Part shown: piece after piece, positions 1-8,627 of the stretch
Numbering within the stretch: the first letter of the stretch is position 1
How the letters are laid out: the number at the start of each line of letters is the position of its first letter
Source of the DNA: G965202915 sp965205955
Lineage (GTDB): Bacteria > Pseudomonadota > Gammaproteobacteria > Eutrophobiales > Eutrophobiaceae
Direction: 5' to 3'
Assembly: GCA_965205955.1 (NCBI GenBank)
Contig: OZ242192.1
Location: forward strand, 62,001 to 126,000
Length of the DNA stretch: 64,000 nucleotides
Program-made: the position numbers and the translations under genes
The notes under the pieces: generated by a model
Seen by the model: the letters and a program-made list of their open reading frames with translations, nothing else
What the model was told of the DNA's origin: nothing
Database searches by the model: none

Positions 1-25
1 CGGCCAGTTGTCTGATGCAATCGGT

Positions 26-105
26 GGCGGTAGCAATGCAGAAAAAAAATAAAAAAAATGTTTGTAATTGTATTTTTTCTATTATAAAGTTACCAATCTT
101 AGTAA
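26..105 (+). repeat. Porin leader repeat, copy 1
   Basis: An AT-rich block beginning ggcggtagcaatgcag and running through poly-A and a tttgtaattgtattttt stretch. It recurs just after the first porin stop codon (about 1793-1880), upstream of the second porin. It probably carries promoter or 5' untranslated sequence that was duplicated with the porin genes. The exact promoter hexamers are not convincing, so no start site is assigned. Positions 1-25 do not resemble a porin 3' end. Confidence 0.5.
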
Positions 106-259
106 AGAAGTGTTGTAAAACAATTGATTTAATGTGTAAAATACGTGTTTTAATATTTCAACAGTGTTGCTCGGAGAAGGGCACACATGCTGCAAGGGGA
201 GATGGATTTTTTCTGCCAGGCAAGATGCATTTTCAAAACCCTATGGGGAGGAAACAGAA

Positions 260-1792
260 GTGATTAAGAATACACCAATGAAGTGGATCGGCTTGTTTAT
301 AGCGGTCGGTATGTTGCCCCTGTCTGCGGTAGCGCAGGACAAGGGCGGGGATAACTGGAGCATCTCCGGTTGGATCAACGAGGCGCTCATCTACTACGAC
401 GACGGTGACAGGAACGATTTCGTACAGGCCTCGGACAACGGCACCACGCTGGGAAGCCGCATCACCCTGGCCGGTTCGACCGAGCTGGAGAACAGCGGTC
501 TGGATGCCGGTTTCGAGGTGATCCTCGAGCCGCTGTCCAATGTGACACCATTGATAGAAGCGAATCAGGACAACTTCGAGAGCGCCAACGGAGCTGATAT
601 TGGTGTGCTGGGCACCAGCGGCTATTTCGGCGGCGCATTCGGCAAGCTGACCCTCGGTCTGCAATCCATGCCTACCGATAATATCGCGGTGCTGGCCGAC
701 CCGTCGCTCACCCTGTGGTCATCCATCTCACCGGTCTTCCGTGGCAACGGCTTTTTCCTGCAGGACGACGAAGCTCGTCCGGGCGCCGTCTGGGGGAATT
801 TCCTCAACTGCTATACCGCCGAGGGACTACGTGCTGCAGGTGGGATCGGCCTTGACTGCAACGGCATCTACCGCAACGGCGTCCGCTATGACCTGCCGAC
901 CTTCCATGAAAACCTCAGTATTGCGGTCAGTTATGCCAACGACGACATATTCGACATTGCCTTCAAGTACAAAACCAACCTCGGCCGGATGCAGTTCCTG
1001 CTCTATGCCGGCTATGCGGAAAACCACAGTGTTAATCCTTCAACCAATACAGCCATTGGCCAGGCTCGAGAATTGAGGGATGCTACGATTGCGCTGGATG
1101 AGGCTGACGCTACCGGGTTGTCTGACGCACGGGATGATCAGGAAATCGCTTTCATTGCTATTGCTGGTCCTGAAAATCCAGATATTCCTCGTACCCCAGC
1201 ACAGCGGGCCCTTGTCATTGATCAGGGTGCGGTGGATAACGAAGTCGATACTAGTAATGTTGCTGAAACGGTTGCCACTTTTCAGCGCACTCGTGACGAC
1301 TCCCTGGCCAGGGTTTTGGGTGAACACATCGGCGCTGCCGATGAGGTGTACTATGATGAAGCGGATAATTTGCAGATCCAGGTGGGCCTGATGGACCCGG
1401 TCACCGGCATCTTCGGCACCTTCGCCTATCAGGATGAATCGGTCAACCGCGACGAGGGCAGTATTTCCGGCGATTTGGACAACAGCGACGCCTGGTGGAT
1501 GAAGATCGGCATCAAAAAAGCCTTCACCAGTATCGGCGATACCGCGTTGACCTTTCAATACGGCGAGTATAATGACCAATTTGGCCTGGGTCAGGCTGTG
1601 GCGGGTGTGACCAGCTCCGAGGTGCAGCGCATCGGTTTTTCCATTGACCAGTATTTCGGCAGCCGCTTGATCATCTACGGCGCCTATGAAAATCTGGACC
1701 TGGATATCAGCGGCAGCGCCGTGGCCGAGTCCCTGTACGGCGGCGTGGACCAGTTGGAACTGATCACCGCCGGCATGACCTTCTTTTTCTAG
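260..1792 (+). CDS. Porin-like outer-membrane protein, paralogue 1
   Basis: Predicted 510-residue outer-membrane beta-barrel protein. The GTG start at 260 is chosen because a gggaggaaacagaa ribosome site sits just before it and the same GTG context starts paralogues 2 and 3; the longer reading from 164 has no such site. A signal peptide ends in the SAVA/Q region. The mature protein opens with DKGGDNWSISGWINEAL and ends in TAGMTFFF, the C-terminal aromatic typical of barrel proteins. A segment encoded at about 1030-1350 is unrelated to the corresponding segments of the other two copies and probably forms a large external loop. Substrate cannot be told from sequence; the general porin fold is inferred. 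Confidence 0.8.
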   Translation: MIKNTPMKWIGLFIAVGMLPLSAVAQDKGGDNWSISGWINEALIYYDDGDRNDFVQASDNGTTLGSRITLAGSTELENSGLDAGFEVILEPLSNVTPLIEANQDNFESANGADIGVLGTSGYFGGAFGKLTLGLQSMPTDNIAVLADPSLTLWSSISPVFRGNGFFLQDDEARPGAVWGNFLNCYTAEGLRAAGGIGLDCNGIYRNGVRYDLPTFHENLSIAVSYANDDIFDIAFKYKTNLGRMQFLLYAGYAENHSVNPSTNTAIGQARELRDATIALDEADATGLSDARDDQEIAFIAIAGPENPDIPRTPAQRALVIDQGAVDNEVDTSNVAETVATFQRTRDDSLARVLGEHIGAADEVYYDEADNLQIQVGLMDPVTGIFGTFAYQDESVNRDEGSISGDLDNSDAWWMKIGIKKAFTSIGDTALTFQYGEYNDQFGLGQAVAGVTSSEVQRIGFSIDQYFGSRLIIYGAYENLDLDISGSAVAESLYGGVDQLELITAGMTFFF

Positions 1793-1880
1793 GCGGTAGC
1801 AATGCAGGAGATAAAAAAAAATTGTTTGCAATTGTATTTTTCCTGTGATAGGGTATGGTACTTAGGTAAAAGTAAGTGCC
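1793..1880 (+). repeat. Porin leader repeat, copy 2
   Basis: Starts immediately at the stop of porin 1 with ggcggtagcaatgcagg and continues into poly-A followed by ttgtttgcaattgtattttt, matching the block at 26-105. The rest of the intergenic stretch up to 2064 is AT-rich. It ends with a segment (cctttgaaaaagcaa then aggaggaaacagaa) shared with the leader of porin 3, so the ribosome-binding region is conserved across the family. Confidence 0.5.
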
Positions 1881-2064
1881 ATACGGTTGTTAATTTGTGG
1901 ATAAAATTAAGTCTAGTACGACTTTTAACTTTTTCACCCTGGCACCCGAACGGCACCACTATGTTGTGAGGGAAGAGCAGTAAGAGGATGATAAACTTTG
2001 GTACGTATTATTTTGTTTATGTGTTATAAAGCACCTTTGAAAAAGCAATGAGGAGGAAACAGAA

Positions 2065-3432
2065 GTGATAAAGAATAAACTAATGAATTGGGCCGGTTTG
2101 TGTATAGCAGTCGGCCTGTTACCCCTGTCTGCGATGGCGCAGGACAAGGGGGGGGATAATTGGAGCATTTCCGGTTGGATCAACGAAGCGCTGATCTACT
2201 ATGATGACGGTAACAAGAGCGACATAGTACAGGCCTCGGACAACGGCACCACACTGGGAAGCCGTATCACACTGGCCGGTTCGACCGAGCTGGAGAACAG
2301 CGGTCTGGATGCCGGTTTCGAGGTGATCCTCGAGCCGCTGTCCACGAGAACCCCGTTGATATTCTCGAATCAGGACAACTTCGATGATAACAACGGAGCT
2401 GATATTGGCGTACTGGGCACCAGCGGCTATGTTGGTGGCGCATTCGGTAAGCTGACTGTCGGTTTGCAGACCATGCCTACCGATAATATCGCGGTGTTGG
2501 CTGATCCGTCGCTGACGCTGTGGTCATCCATCTCACCGGTCTTCCGTGGCAACGGCTTTTTCCTGCAGGACAGTGAAACTCGTCCGGGCGCGGTCTGGGG
2601 GAATTTTCTGAACTGCTATACCGCCGAGGGACTGCGCGCTGCGGGCGGGATCGGCCTTGACTGCAACGGCATCTACCGCAACGGCATCCGTTATGACCTG
2701 CCGACCTTCCATGAGGATCTCAGTATCGGGATCAGTTATGCCAACGACGATGTATTCGATATCGCCTTCAAGTTGAATACCGACATCGGCCAGATGAAGT
2801 TCCAGCTGTATGCCGGTTATGCGGAAAATCATGCGGTTGATCCTAGTGCTTCTGCCGAAGCTTTTTCCAGTGCAGCTAATGCTGCTGCTGCTGCCCCCAG
2901 TGATGCAGACTTGCAGGCAGCTGCAGTTGCGGCGGGAGTTGCCATAGCAGAGAATCAGGCCAACTCTATTGTTGCTTATGATGAGGCCGATAATCTGCAG
3001 ATCCAGTTGGGACTGATGCACCCGGCCACCGGCCTCTTCGGCACCCTGGCGTATCAGGATGAGTCGGCCGATGCGGACGACCCTGTTCTTGATGCACTTC
3101 TTTCCCAAGGCGATTTGGACAACAGCGACGCCTGGTGGCTGAAGGTAGGCATCAAGAAGGCCTTCACCAGCATCGGTGATACCGCGCTGACCTTCCAATA
3201 CGGCCAGTATAACGACCAGTATGGCGTTGAACAGGCCTTTGTGGGGGTCACCGGCTCCGAGGTGCAGCGCATCGGTTTTTCCGTTGACCAGTATTTCGGC
3301 AGCCGCCTGATCATCTACGGCGCCTATGAAAATCTGGACCTGGATATAGACGGCGGCGCCGCTGCCGAGGCCCTGTACGGCAGTGTGGACGAGTTGGACC
3401 TGTTCACCGCCGGCATGACCTTCTTCTTCTAA
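2065..3432 (+). CDS. Porin-like outer-membrane protein, paralogue 2
   Basis: 455-residue paralogue of the flanking porins, with a GTG start 5 bases after aggaggaaac. The signal peptide (LLPLSAMAQ), N-terminal strands and C-terminal TAGMTFFF are almost identical to the neighbours. The variable internal segment (about 2835-2973) is the shortest of the three. It is Ala/Ser-rich, with an AANAAAAAP run, instead of the longer acidic segments in copies 1 and 3. A strong hairpin with a T-run follows, so this gene appears to end a transcription unit. Confidence 0.8.
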   Translation: MIKNKLMNWAGLCIAVGLLPLSAMAQDKGGDNWSISGWINEALIYYDDGNKSDIVQASDNGTTLGSRITLAGSTELENSGLDAGFEVILEPLSTRTPLIFSNQDNFDDNNGADIGVLGTSGYVGGAFGKLTVGLQTMPTDNIAVLADPSLTLWSSISPVFRGNGFFLQDSETRPGAVWGNFLNCYTAEGLRAAGGIGLDCNGIYRNGIRYDLPTFHEDLSIGISYANDDVFDIAFKLNTDIGQMKFQLYAGYAENHAVDPSASAEAFSSAANAAAAAPSDADLQAAAVAAGVAIAENQANSIVAYDEADNLQIQLGLMHPATGLFGTLAYQDESADADDPVLDALLSQGDLDNSDAWWLKVGIKKAFTSIGDTALTFQYGQYNDQYGVEQAFVGVTGSEVQRIGFSVDQYFGSRLIIYGAYENLDLDIDGGAAAEALYGSVDELDLFTAGMTFFF

Positions 3433-3453
3433 GCGATCCTCGCTTGAACGTTC

Positions 3454-3503
3454 GCGGCAGTGATCTACTGCCGCAAAGGCCTCCACCCGGAGGCCTTTTT
3501 TTT
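3454..3503 (+). terminator. Rho-independent terminator after porin 2
   Basis: Two adjacent hairpins. The first pairs gcggcagt (3454-3461) with actgccgc (3467-3474). The second pairs aaaggcctcc (3475-3484) with ggaggccttt (3489-3498) across a four-base loop and runs into eight Ts. The equivalent position after porin 3 is cut short by an insertion sequence just after the first gcggcagtga arm. Confidence 0.85.
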
Positions 3504-3665
3504 GCCTGCCCGGTCGCTTTTGATGTACACTTCCCGTTGTGTGTGTAATTCGTTTAGCCCCGCACCGAGCAACACCAAACAGCTTGGGAGGAGAGTAGGG
3601 GAAATAAACTTGTTTTTTTTTGTAAACAGGGTACCTTTGAAAAAAGCAAGCAGGAGGAAACAGAA

Positions 3666-5240
3666 GTGATTAAAAATAAACTAATAAAGTGGACCGGTAT
3701 ATTGATAGCGGCCGGTCTGTTGCCCCTGTCTGCGATGGCGCAGGACAAGGGCGGGGATAACTGGAGCATCTCCGGTTGGATCAACGAAGCGCTGATCTAC
3801 TATGATGACGGTGACAAGAGTGACGTAGTACAGGCCTCGGACAACGGCACCACACTGGGAAGCCGCATCACCCTGGCCGGTTCGACCGAGCTGGAGAACG
3901 GCGGCCTGGATGCCGGGTTTGAGGTGATCCTCGAGCCGCTGTCCACGAGAACCCCGTTGATATTCTCGAATCAGGACAACTTCGATGATAACAACGGAGC
4001 TGATATTGGCGTGCTGGGCACCAGCGGCTATGTCGGTGGCGCATTCGGCAAGCTGACTGTCGGTTTGCAGACCATGCCTACCGATAATATCGCCGTGCTG
4101 GCCGACCCGTCGCTGACCCTGTGGTCGGCAATTTCACCGGTGTTCCGTGGCAACGGCTTTTTCCTGGAGGGCGCCAACATTAGCACTCCTACTGCCACAA
4201 CCAGATCGGGCGCCCGCTGGGGGGATTTCCTCAACTGCTATACCGCCGATGGGTTGCGCGGAGCCGGCGGGATCGGCATTGACTGCAACGGCATCTACCG
4301 CAACGGCATCCGCTATGACCTGCCGACCTTCCATGAGGACCTCAGCATCGCAGTCAGTTATGCCAATGACGACGTGTTCGATATCGCTCTCAAGTACAAA
4401 GCCGACATCGGTACGATGAAGTTCCTGCTGTATGCCGGCTATGCCGAAAACCATGGGGTTAATCCCGTTTCCACCACGTGGCTGTTGCAGCCAAACCACG
4501 TCGGTTCTGGAACAGGGAATAATCGCTTCTCAACGAGAAACGACTTTATGTTTTCTCTTCATGAACTGGATGAAGATGATATTATTCTTGGCGCTCTTAA
4601 TGATGCTAGAAGTGGTACCGATTATACCGCGATAGATCAAACGGATGGGCCTGAAAGGGCTGACAGAGTCAGCGCTGCTGATGCGTACGACAGCATAGAC
4701 GACACCGGGGCTGACGGAGATACTGCCCGGGACGAAATATTCGCAGGGGTTGCCAGAACTGCGGGAGGTTCCTTGCTCACCAGTCCTTCAAACACTCACT
4801 ACGACGAGGCGGATAATCTGCAGATCCAGTTGGGGCTGATGCACCCGGTCACCGGCATCTTCGGCACCCTCGCCTACCAGGATGAATCGGCCGATCTGGA
4901 CGACGTGAACCTCCCCGGCGAGTTAGACAACAGCGACGCCTGGTGGCTGAAGATCGGCATCAAGAAAGCCTTCACCAGCGTCGGCGATACCGCGCTGACC
5001 TTCCAATACGGCGAGTACAACGACCAGTATGGCATCGCGCATCATGCGGTGGGGGTAACCGGCTCCGAGGTGCAGCGCGTCGGTTTTTCCGTTGACCAGT
5101 ATTTCGGCAGCCGCCTGATCATCTACGGCGCCTATGAGAATCTGGACCTGGATATTGACGGCGGCGCCTTGGCCGAGCGCCTGTATGGCGACGTGGACGA
5201 GTTGGAACTGTTCACCGCCGGCATGACCTTTTTCTTCTAA
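3666..5240 (+). CDS. Porin-like outer-membrane protein, paralogue 3
   Basis: 524-residue paralogue with the same GTG start context (aggaggaaacagaa), signal peptide and C-terminal TAGMTFFF. It differs from copies 1 and 2 at two places. There is a small insertion with ISTPTATT after the NGFFLE segment (about 4170-4205). It also has its own long internal segment (about 4457-4798) rich in Asp, Thr and Gly. The variable regions start and stop at the same conserved borders (YAENH and YDEADNLQIQ) in all three copies, which points to replacement of one surface loop on a fixed barrel. Confidence 0.8.
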   Translation: MIKNKLIKWTGILIAAGLLPLSAMAQDKGGDNWSISGWINEALIYYDDGDKSDVVQASDNGTTLGSRITLAGSTELENGGLDAGFEVILEPLSTRTPLIFSNQDNFDDNNGADIGVLGTSGYVGGAFGKLTVGLQTMPTDNIAVLADPSLTLWSAISPVFRGNGFFLEGANISTPTATTRSGARWGDFLNCYTADGLRGAGGIGIDCNGIYRNGIRYDLPTFHEDLSIAVSYANDDVFDIALKYKADIGTMKFLLYAGYAENHGVNPVSTTWLLQPNHVGSGTGNNRFSTRNDFMFSLHELDEDDIILGALNDARSGTDYTAIDQTDGPERADRVSAADAYDSIDDTGADGDTARDEIFAGVARTAGGSLLTSPSNTHYDEADNLQIQLGLMHPVTGIFGTLAYQDESADLDDVNLPGELDNSDAWWLKIGIKKAFTSVGDTALTFQYGEYNDQYGIAHHAVGVTGSEVQRVGFSVDQYFGSRLIIYGAYENLDLDIDGGALAERLYGDVDELELFTAGMTFFF

Positions 5241-5336
5241 GCGATCCTCGCTTGAACCGTAGCGGCAGTGAAGTGGTTCAATAGATGTGACCAGTCTAAA
5301 TTAAGGGATACTATCCGTATAAACTGGAGGTGAGAC

Positions 5337-5630
5337 ATGAACACGAGAAAGAAATATTCAAGAGAATTCAAGTTGGATGCCATCAACCTGGTGCGCGAGC
5401 AAGGCTATACCCAGGCCGAGGCGGGGCGCAGTCTGGGTATCAATCCCAATATGCTGGGCCGCTGGATCCAGGAGGATGAAGCCCACGAGGACCAGGCGTT
5501 TCGCGGCAATGGCACACTGAGCCCGGAACAGGCGGAGTTACGCCGGTTGCGGCAGGATGTGCGCCGCCTGCAAATGGAGAAAGACATCTTAAAAAAAGCG
5601 ACGGCCTTCTTTGCCAGGGAAACGCAGTGA
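5337..5630 (+). CDS. IS3-family transposase OrfA
   Basis: 97 residues. The N-terminal helix-turn-helix region includes TQAEAGRSLGINPNMLGRW, followed by a Leu/Arg-rich coiled segment ending LKKATAFFARE, which is characteristic of IS3-group OrfA proteins. It binds the element ends and dimerises with OrfB. Ribosome site ggaggtgag precedes the ATG. Its TGA overlaps the OrfB GTG (gtga), and a run of seven As about 35 bases before the stop could direct -1 frameshifting into OrfB. Confidence 0.85.
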   Translation: MNTRKKYSREFKLDAINLVREQGYTQAEAGRSLGINPNMLGRWIQEDEAHEDQAFRGNGTLSPEQAELRRLRQDVRRLQMEKDILKKATAFFARETQ

Positions 5631-6505
5631 AATACGCGTTCATCACCCGGCATAAGAAGGCCTGGCCTGTCGAGCGGATGTGTCGAGTACTGGGAGTGAG
5701 CCGCAATGCCTACTACCGGTATTGCCAACGGTTGCAGGAGCGGTCGGGGGCGGTCGCGCCTCAGGCGTTGCTGGCGGCGGTCCATGAGGTTTCCAAAGCC
5801 AGTGGCCGCAGCTATGGTTCGCGGCGCATGGCACGTGCGCTCCAGGCGCTGGGCTATCCTGTGGGGCGCTACAAGGCGCGTTCACTGATGCAGCAAGCAG
5901 GGGTAAGCGTCCGCTACCGCAAGAAGTACAAGGTGACCACCAACAGCAAGCGCCGGCAGCCGGTGTTTGACAATGTGCTGGGGCGGGCGTTTAACGTGAG
6001 CGCACCGCATCGGGCCTATGTCTCGGATATCACCTATATCTGGACGCAGGCAGGTTGGTTGTATCTGGCGGTGTGTATAGACTTGTTTTCACGTCGGGTA
6101 GTGGGCTGGAGCATGGGCTCACGAATGCAGGCCAGGCGGGTCACGGAGGCGTTACGCATGGCACTGTGGCAGTACCGTCCGGAGACGGGCTTGCTGGTGC
6201 ATTCAGACCGTGGTTCGCAGTATGCCAGCAAAGCGTACCGGCAACTTCTCAAGGCGCATGGACTGGTTGGCAGCATGAGCCGCAAGGGGGACTGCTGGGA
6301 CAATGCGGTAGCAGAGAGCTTTTTTGCGAGTTTGAAGAAAGAGCGGGTGCAATGGAGAAACTATCAAACACGCGCTGAGGCGCAACAGGATATCTTGGAC
6401 TACATTGTGATGTTTTATAACAGCCGACGGCTGCATTCGTACCTGGATTACACCAGTCCCAATGAGTATGAAGCAGCGATGGTTGAATTGAAAAAAGCCG
6501 CTTAA
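5627..6505 (+). CDS. IS3-family transposase OrfB (DDE integrase core)
   Basis: 292 residues. Contains the HTH_21-like N-terminal part and an rve integrase core with the three acidic catalytic positions visible: Asp in YVSDITYIW, Asp in VHSDRGSQYAS and Glu in DNAVAESFFASLKKE. The length and intact reading frame suggest the element may still be active. It lies in the -1 frame relative to OrfA; open codons upstream of the GTG allow fusion by frameshifting. Confidence 0.88.
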   Translation: MKYAFITRHKKAWPVERMCRVLGVSRNAYYRYCQRLQERSGAVAPQALLAAVHEVSKASGRSYGSRRMARALQALGYPVGRYKARSLMQQAGVSVRYRKKYKVTTNSKRRQPVFDNVLGRAFNVSAPHRAYVSDITYIWTQAGWLYLAVCIDLFSRRVVGWSMGSRMQARRVTEALRMALWQYRPETGLLVHSDRGSQYASKAYRQLLKAHGLVGSMSRKGDCWDNAVAESFFASLKKERVQWRNYQTRAEAQQDILDYIVMFYNSRRLHSYLDYTSPNEYEAAMVELKKAA

Positions 6506-6538
6506 CTGGTTGTCATCAAATGCTTGACCACTCCAGAT

Positions 6539-6795
6539 TCCCACCCTCACCCCGGCCCTCTCCCAGAGGGAGAGGGAGATGCTCTTGGTAGCGGCAGGCA
6601 TCCAGTCAACCGCCCACCTCCGCCATGCCTGCGGAAGCAGGCATTCAGTCTTTCGCAGAAATTGGAGAGGAGGATGGATTCCCACCCTCACCCCCGGCCC
6701 TCTCCCAGAGGGAGAGGGAGATGCCCTTGGTAGTAGCAGGCATCCAGTCAACCCCCCTCTCCCTTTGGGAGAGGGGCCGGGGGTGAGGGTGAGTA
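6539..6795. repeat. Dispersed palindromic repeats (two direct, one inverted)
   Basis: Two units in direct orientation (from about 6542 and 6684) carry cctcaccccggccctctccc followed by agagggagaggg and a ggcatccagtc tail. A third, inverted unit lies at about 6752-6794. The same family forms a tandem array at 15463-15960. The core ccctctccc-aga-gggagaggg is a perfect 9-bp stem. Short reading frames over this stretch on both strands are repeat artefacts. Confidence 0.75.
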
Positions 6796-6841
6796 AAACC
6801 AGGGCATCACCGCATTTCCCCACTCCGTAGCCCCCCCTCAC

Positions 6842-7188
6842 CATGCCGGCGAAACTGGCTTGTACAGGCGTTTTACGGGTGGGAATTATGGCGGGGGCAG
6901 GCGCAGCTCGGGCACATTTTTCATGGCAAGGTACGGGTTTTTTGGTGTAAGTGCCTGAATTTTATCAAACTTTACCGGCTTTGCCCTCTTTATTGGCGCA
7001 ATATCCGACCGAGCCGTTGTCCGGCGGGCGCCGGATATTCCATCGGCAGAGGTTTTCCACTATTATCGCCCCCGCCGATTTTTTTATGGTATAAATAAAA
7101 TTTTTATGCTATACTACTAATTTTATGCTATACTTAACCTAATTAGTACTTATCAACCTTATTCAATTACATTAAGGGGTTATTACAA
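6842..7188. other. Intergenic region before pilin cluster
   Basis: No convincing gene. The first 220 bases are unremarkable, with a short inverted repeat around the rccggcgggcgccgga segment (about 7017-7040). The last 110 bases are strongly AT-rich and hold the putative promoter of the first pilin-like gene. An aaggggttattacaa segment precedes the ATG at 7189. Confidence 0.5.
7080..7134 (+). promoter_or_regulatory. Putative promoter block of pilin-like gene 1
   Basis: Contains ttttttatggtataaataaa followed by two ttttatgctatact copies, giving TATACT at 7110-7115 and 7129-7134 as -10 candidates. The same arrangement (ttttttatggcat, about ten bases, tttttatgctat) stands before pilin-like genes 5 and 6 and not before the others. 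No clear -35 hexamer is seen, so an activator-dependent promoter is possible. Confidence 0.4.
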
Positions 7189-7797
7189 ATGAACAGAATT
7201 AAACACAAAATCACGGTCGTATTGGCACTCTTCGGGGTCGTTTTCATCGCGCCGGTGGCGTTGGCTCAGGACCCAGCCGGAGGTAATGCGAACATTCAGA
7301 TAGTAGATGAGCCAGCGCGCCTTACAGCGGCACGGGATCTGCAATTCGGTCAGATCTTTCTTCCGGCATCGGGGAGCGAAAGCTTCGGCTTAACCTGCAG
7401 CACCGCCGGCGCGGCCACGCCGGTTGACACGGGTAATATTGGGGCTCCTTCCAGTCCTACCCGCGAATGCGGTCAGATAACCCTGACAGCAGGCGATGCT
7501 GACATCGGAGGCTCAGGATACACCTTGAGGTTTGAAGGCGACAACACAGGTGATGTCACAGAAACAGTTTCTAGCACGTTTCTTGAAACAACATATGTAC
7601 TCTACAGCAATGGTGCTGAGCTTATAAGTGTTGACGCTGATGCTGTTGCGAATACCGACTCATCTGAGAGTGCCGGAGCCACCGCGACGGCCGGAGACAC
7701 TGTGGAATTCTACGTCGGGGGTACAGTAACGGTGCCCAGCACTGCGGCGCGTCAGCCATATACAGGTACCTATGAGCTCGTCCTTACGCTTCCGTAA
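7189..7797 (+). CDS. DUF4402-type secreted pilin-like protein 1
   Basis: 202 residues. Signal peptide MNRIKHKITVVLALFGVVF then VALAQ, nearly identical in all eight paralogues. The mature part has the DUF4402 pattern: an early LQFGQIFLP strand, two Cys (in LTCST and REC), and the C-terminal GG-x-VTVP ... YTGTYELVLTLP strand pair. DUF4402 proteins are exported Ig-like subunits often found beside chaperone/usher genes, and the cluster ends with both here. Role as a fibre or coat subunit is inferred. Confidence 0.75.
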   Translation: MNRIKHKITVVLALFGVVFIAPVALAQDPAGGNANIQIVDEPARLTAARDLQFGQIFLPASGSESFGLTCSTAGAATPVDTGNIGAPSSPTRECGQITLTAGDADIGGSGYTLRFEGDNTGDVTETVSSTFLETTYVLYSNGAELISVDADAVANTDSSESAGATATAGDTVEFYVGGTVTVPSTAARQPYTGTYELVLTLP

Positions 7798-7804
7798 GAC
7801 GCTA

Positions 7805-7859
7805 AAGACCAGGATGGCGCCGGCGTTGCGAAAGCGGTTTTTGCCGGCGTTCTGGTCTT
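7805..7859. repeat. Intergenic hairpin between pilin genes 1 and 2
   Basis: aagaccag (7805-7812) pairs with ctggtctt (7852-7859), enclosing a ggcgccggcg / gccggcg inner stem. Degenerate versions of this sequence follow pilin genes 2, 3, 4 and 5. It may attenuate transcription or stabilise mRNA ends between subunit genes. There is no following T-run, so it is not a classic terminator. Confidence 0.5.
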
Positions 7860-7896
7860 GATAGGTTTTATTGACAATTTAAGAGGTCATGAACAA

Positions 7897-8493
7897 ATGA
7901 ACAGAGTCAAACACAAAATCACGGTCGTATTGGCGCTCTTCGGGGTCGTTTTCATCGCTCCGGTGGCGTTGGCACAGGCCCCAGCCGGAGGTCAGGCGGC
8001 CATTGAGGTAATACCGCGGGCGCCGACCATTACACATACCGAAGATCTGGAATTCGGTGAGGTCTTTCGTCCGGCAACGAGCAGGGAATTCGCCGTGGTC
8101 TGCGGAAGTGGTGGTGGCGCCACGGTGCCGCTGGCTAACTCGGACCTTATTGCGGGGGGGAGCCGCCAATGCGGTGAGGTAACCCTGACGGCAGGCGATA
8201 CCATGGTCTCATTAAACTTGCGTTTTGGAGGAAGCCCCGCAACGGATGTCACACTCTCAGGCGGCAGCGAATTTCTCGAAACAACCTATAACCTCACCAA
8301 CGCAGGCGGTGCTACTCTTGTATCCGGCCATCAGGCTGATGGGACTCTCATATCAACCCCGTCCGGCAACATGAGCGTGGGTCCCGGCCTAATTCAGGTA
8401 CTCTACATCGGCGGTAGCGTAACGATCCCCGACGATGCGACGAGCGGCGAATATACCGGCACCTATGAGGTCATCTTCACGATTGTTCCGTAA
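7897..8493 (+). CDS. DUF4402-type secreted pilin-like protein 2
   Basis: 198 residues from the ATG at 7897, which begins the conserved MNRVKHKITVVLALFG signal peptide; the in-frame extension to 7858 lacks support. The sequence resembles paralogue 3 most: TIEHTEDLEFGEVFRPAT-like first strand, Cys in VVCGS and SRQCGEVTL, and C-terminal YTGTYEVIFTIVP. It has no promoter-like block of its own and is probably cotranscribed with gene 1 across the hairpin. Confidence 0.75.
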   Translation: MNRVKHKITVVLALFGVVFIAPVALAQAPAGGQAAIEVIPRAPTITHTEDLEFGEVFRPATSREFAVVCGSGGGATVPLANSDLIAGGSRQCGEVTLTAGDTMVSLNLRFGGSPATDVTLSGGSEFLETTYNLTNAGGATLVSGHQADGTLISTPSGNMSVGPGLIQVLYIGGSVTIPDDATSGEYTGTYEVIFTIVP

Positions 8494-8595
8494 GACGCTA
8501 AACCAGGATGGCGCCGGGGCCTTGTAAAACAACGTTGCGGGGTTTTGCCGGCGGCTTTGATAGTCTTTATTGAGCAATTGCAGGAGTCATTACAA

Positions 8596-8627
8596 GTGGG
8601 CAGAATCAAGGGTGAGCAGAATCAAGC
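8596..8627 (+). repeat. 16-bp tandem duplication at pilin 3 start
   Basis: GTGGGCAGAATCAAGG is followed at once by GTGAGCAGAATCAAGC. Pilin gene 4 has a single copy with aggag ten bases upstream. Here the aggag faces the first GTG, but that GTG is out of frame with the pilin because 16 is not a multiple of three. Confidence 0.8.

Larger units (their letters stand above)
5272..6532 (+). mobile_element. IS3-family insertion sequence
   Basis: About 1.26 kb, encoding overlapping OrfA and OrfB. The left end (agtggttcaatagatgtgac) and the reverse complement of the right end (agtggtcaagcatttgatga) form an imperfect inverted repeat. The element begins inside the hairpin that follows the porin genes, so the porin 3 terminator has been lost. 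The tract TTAAAAAAAGC near 5589-5599 is a plausible -1 slippage site for making an OrfAB fusion transposase. No target duplication could be confirmed by eye. Confidence 0.8.

Noticed and set aside
164..259. N-terminal extension of porin 1 to ATG 164
   Set aside because: It adds a non-homologous stretch before the signal peptide. The GTG at 260 has the ribosome site and matches the starts of both paralogues.
2533..3486. Minus-strand frames opposite the porins
   Set aside because: They follow codon periodicity of the porin genes on the other strand, have no family features and recur only because the porins are duplicated.
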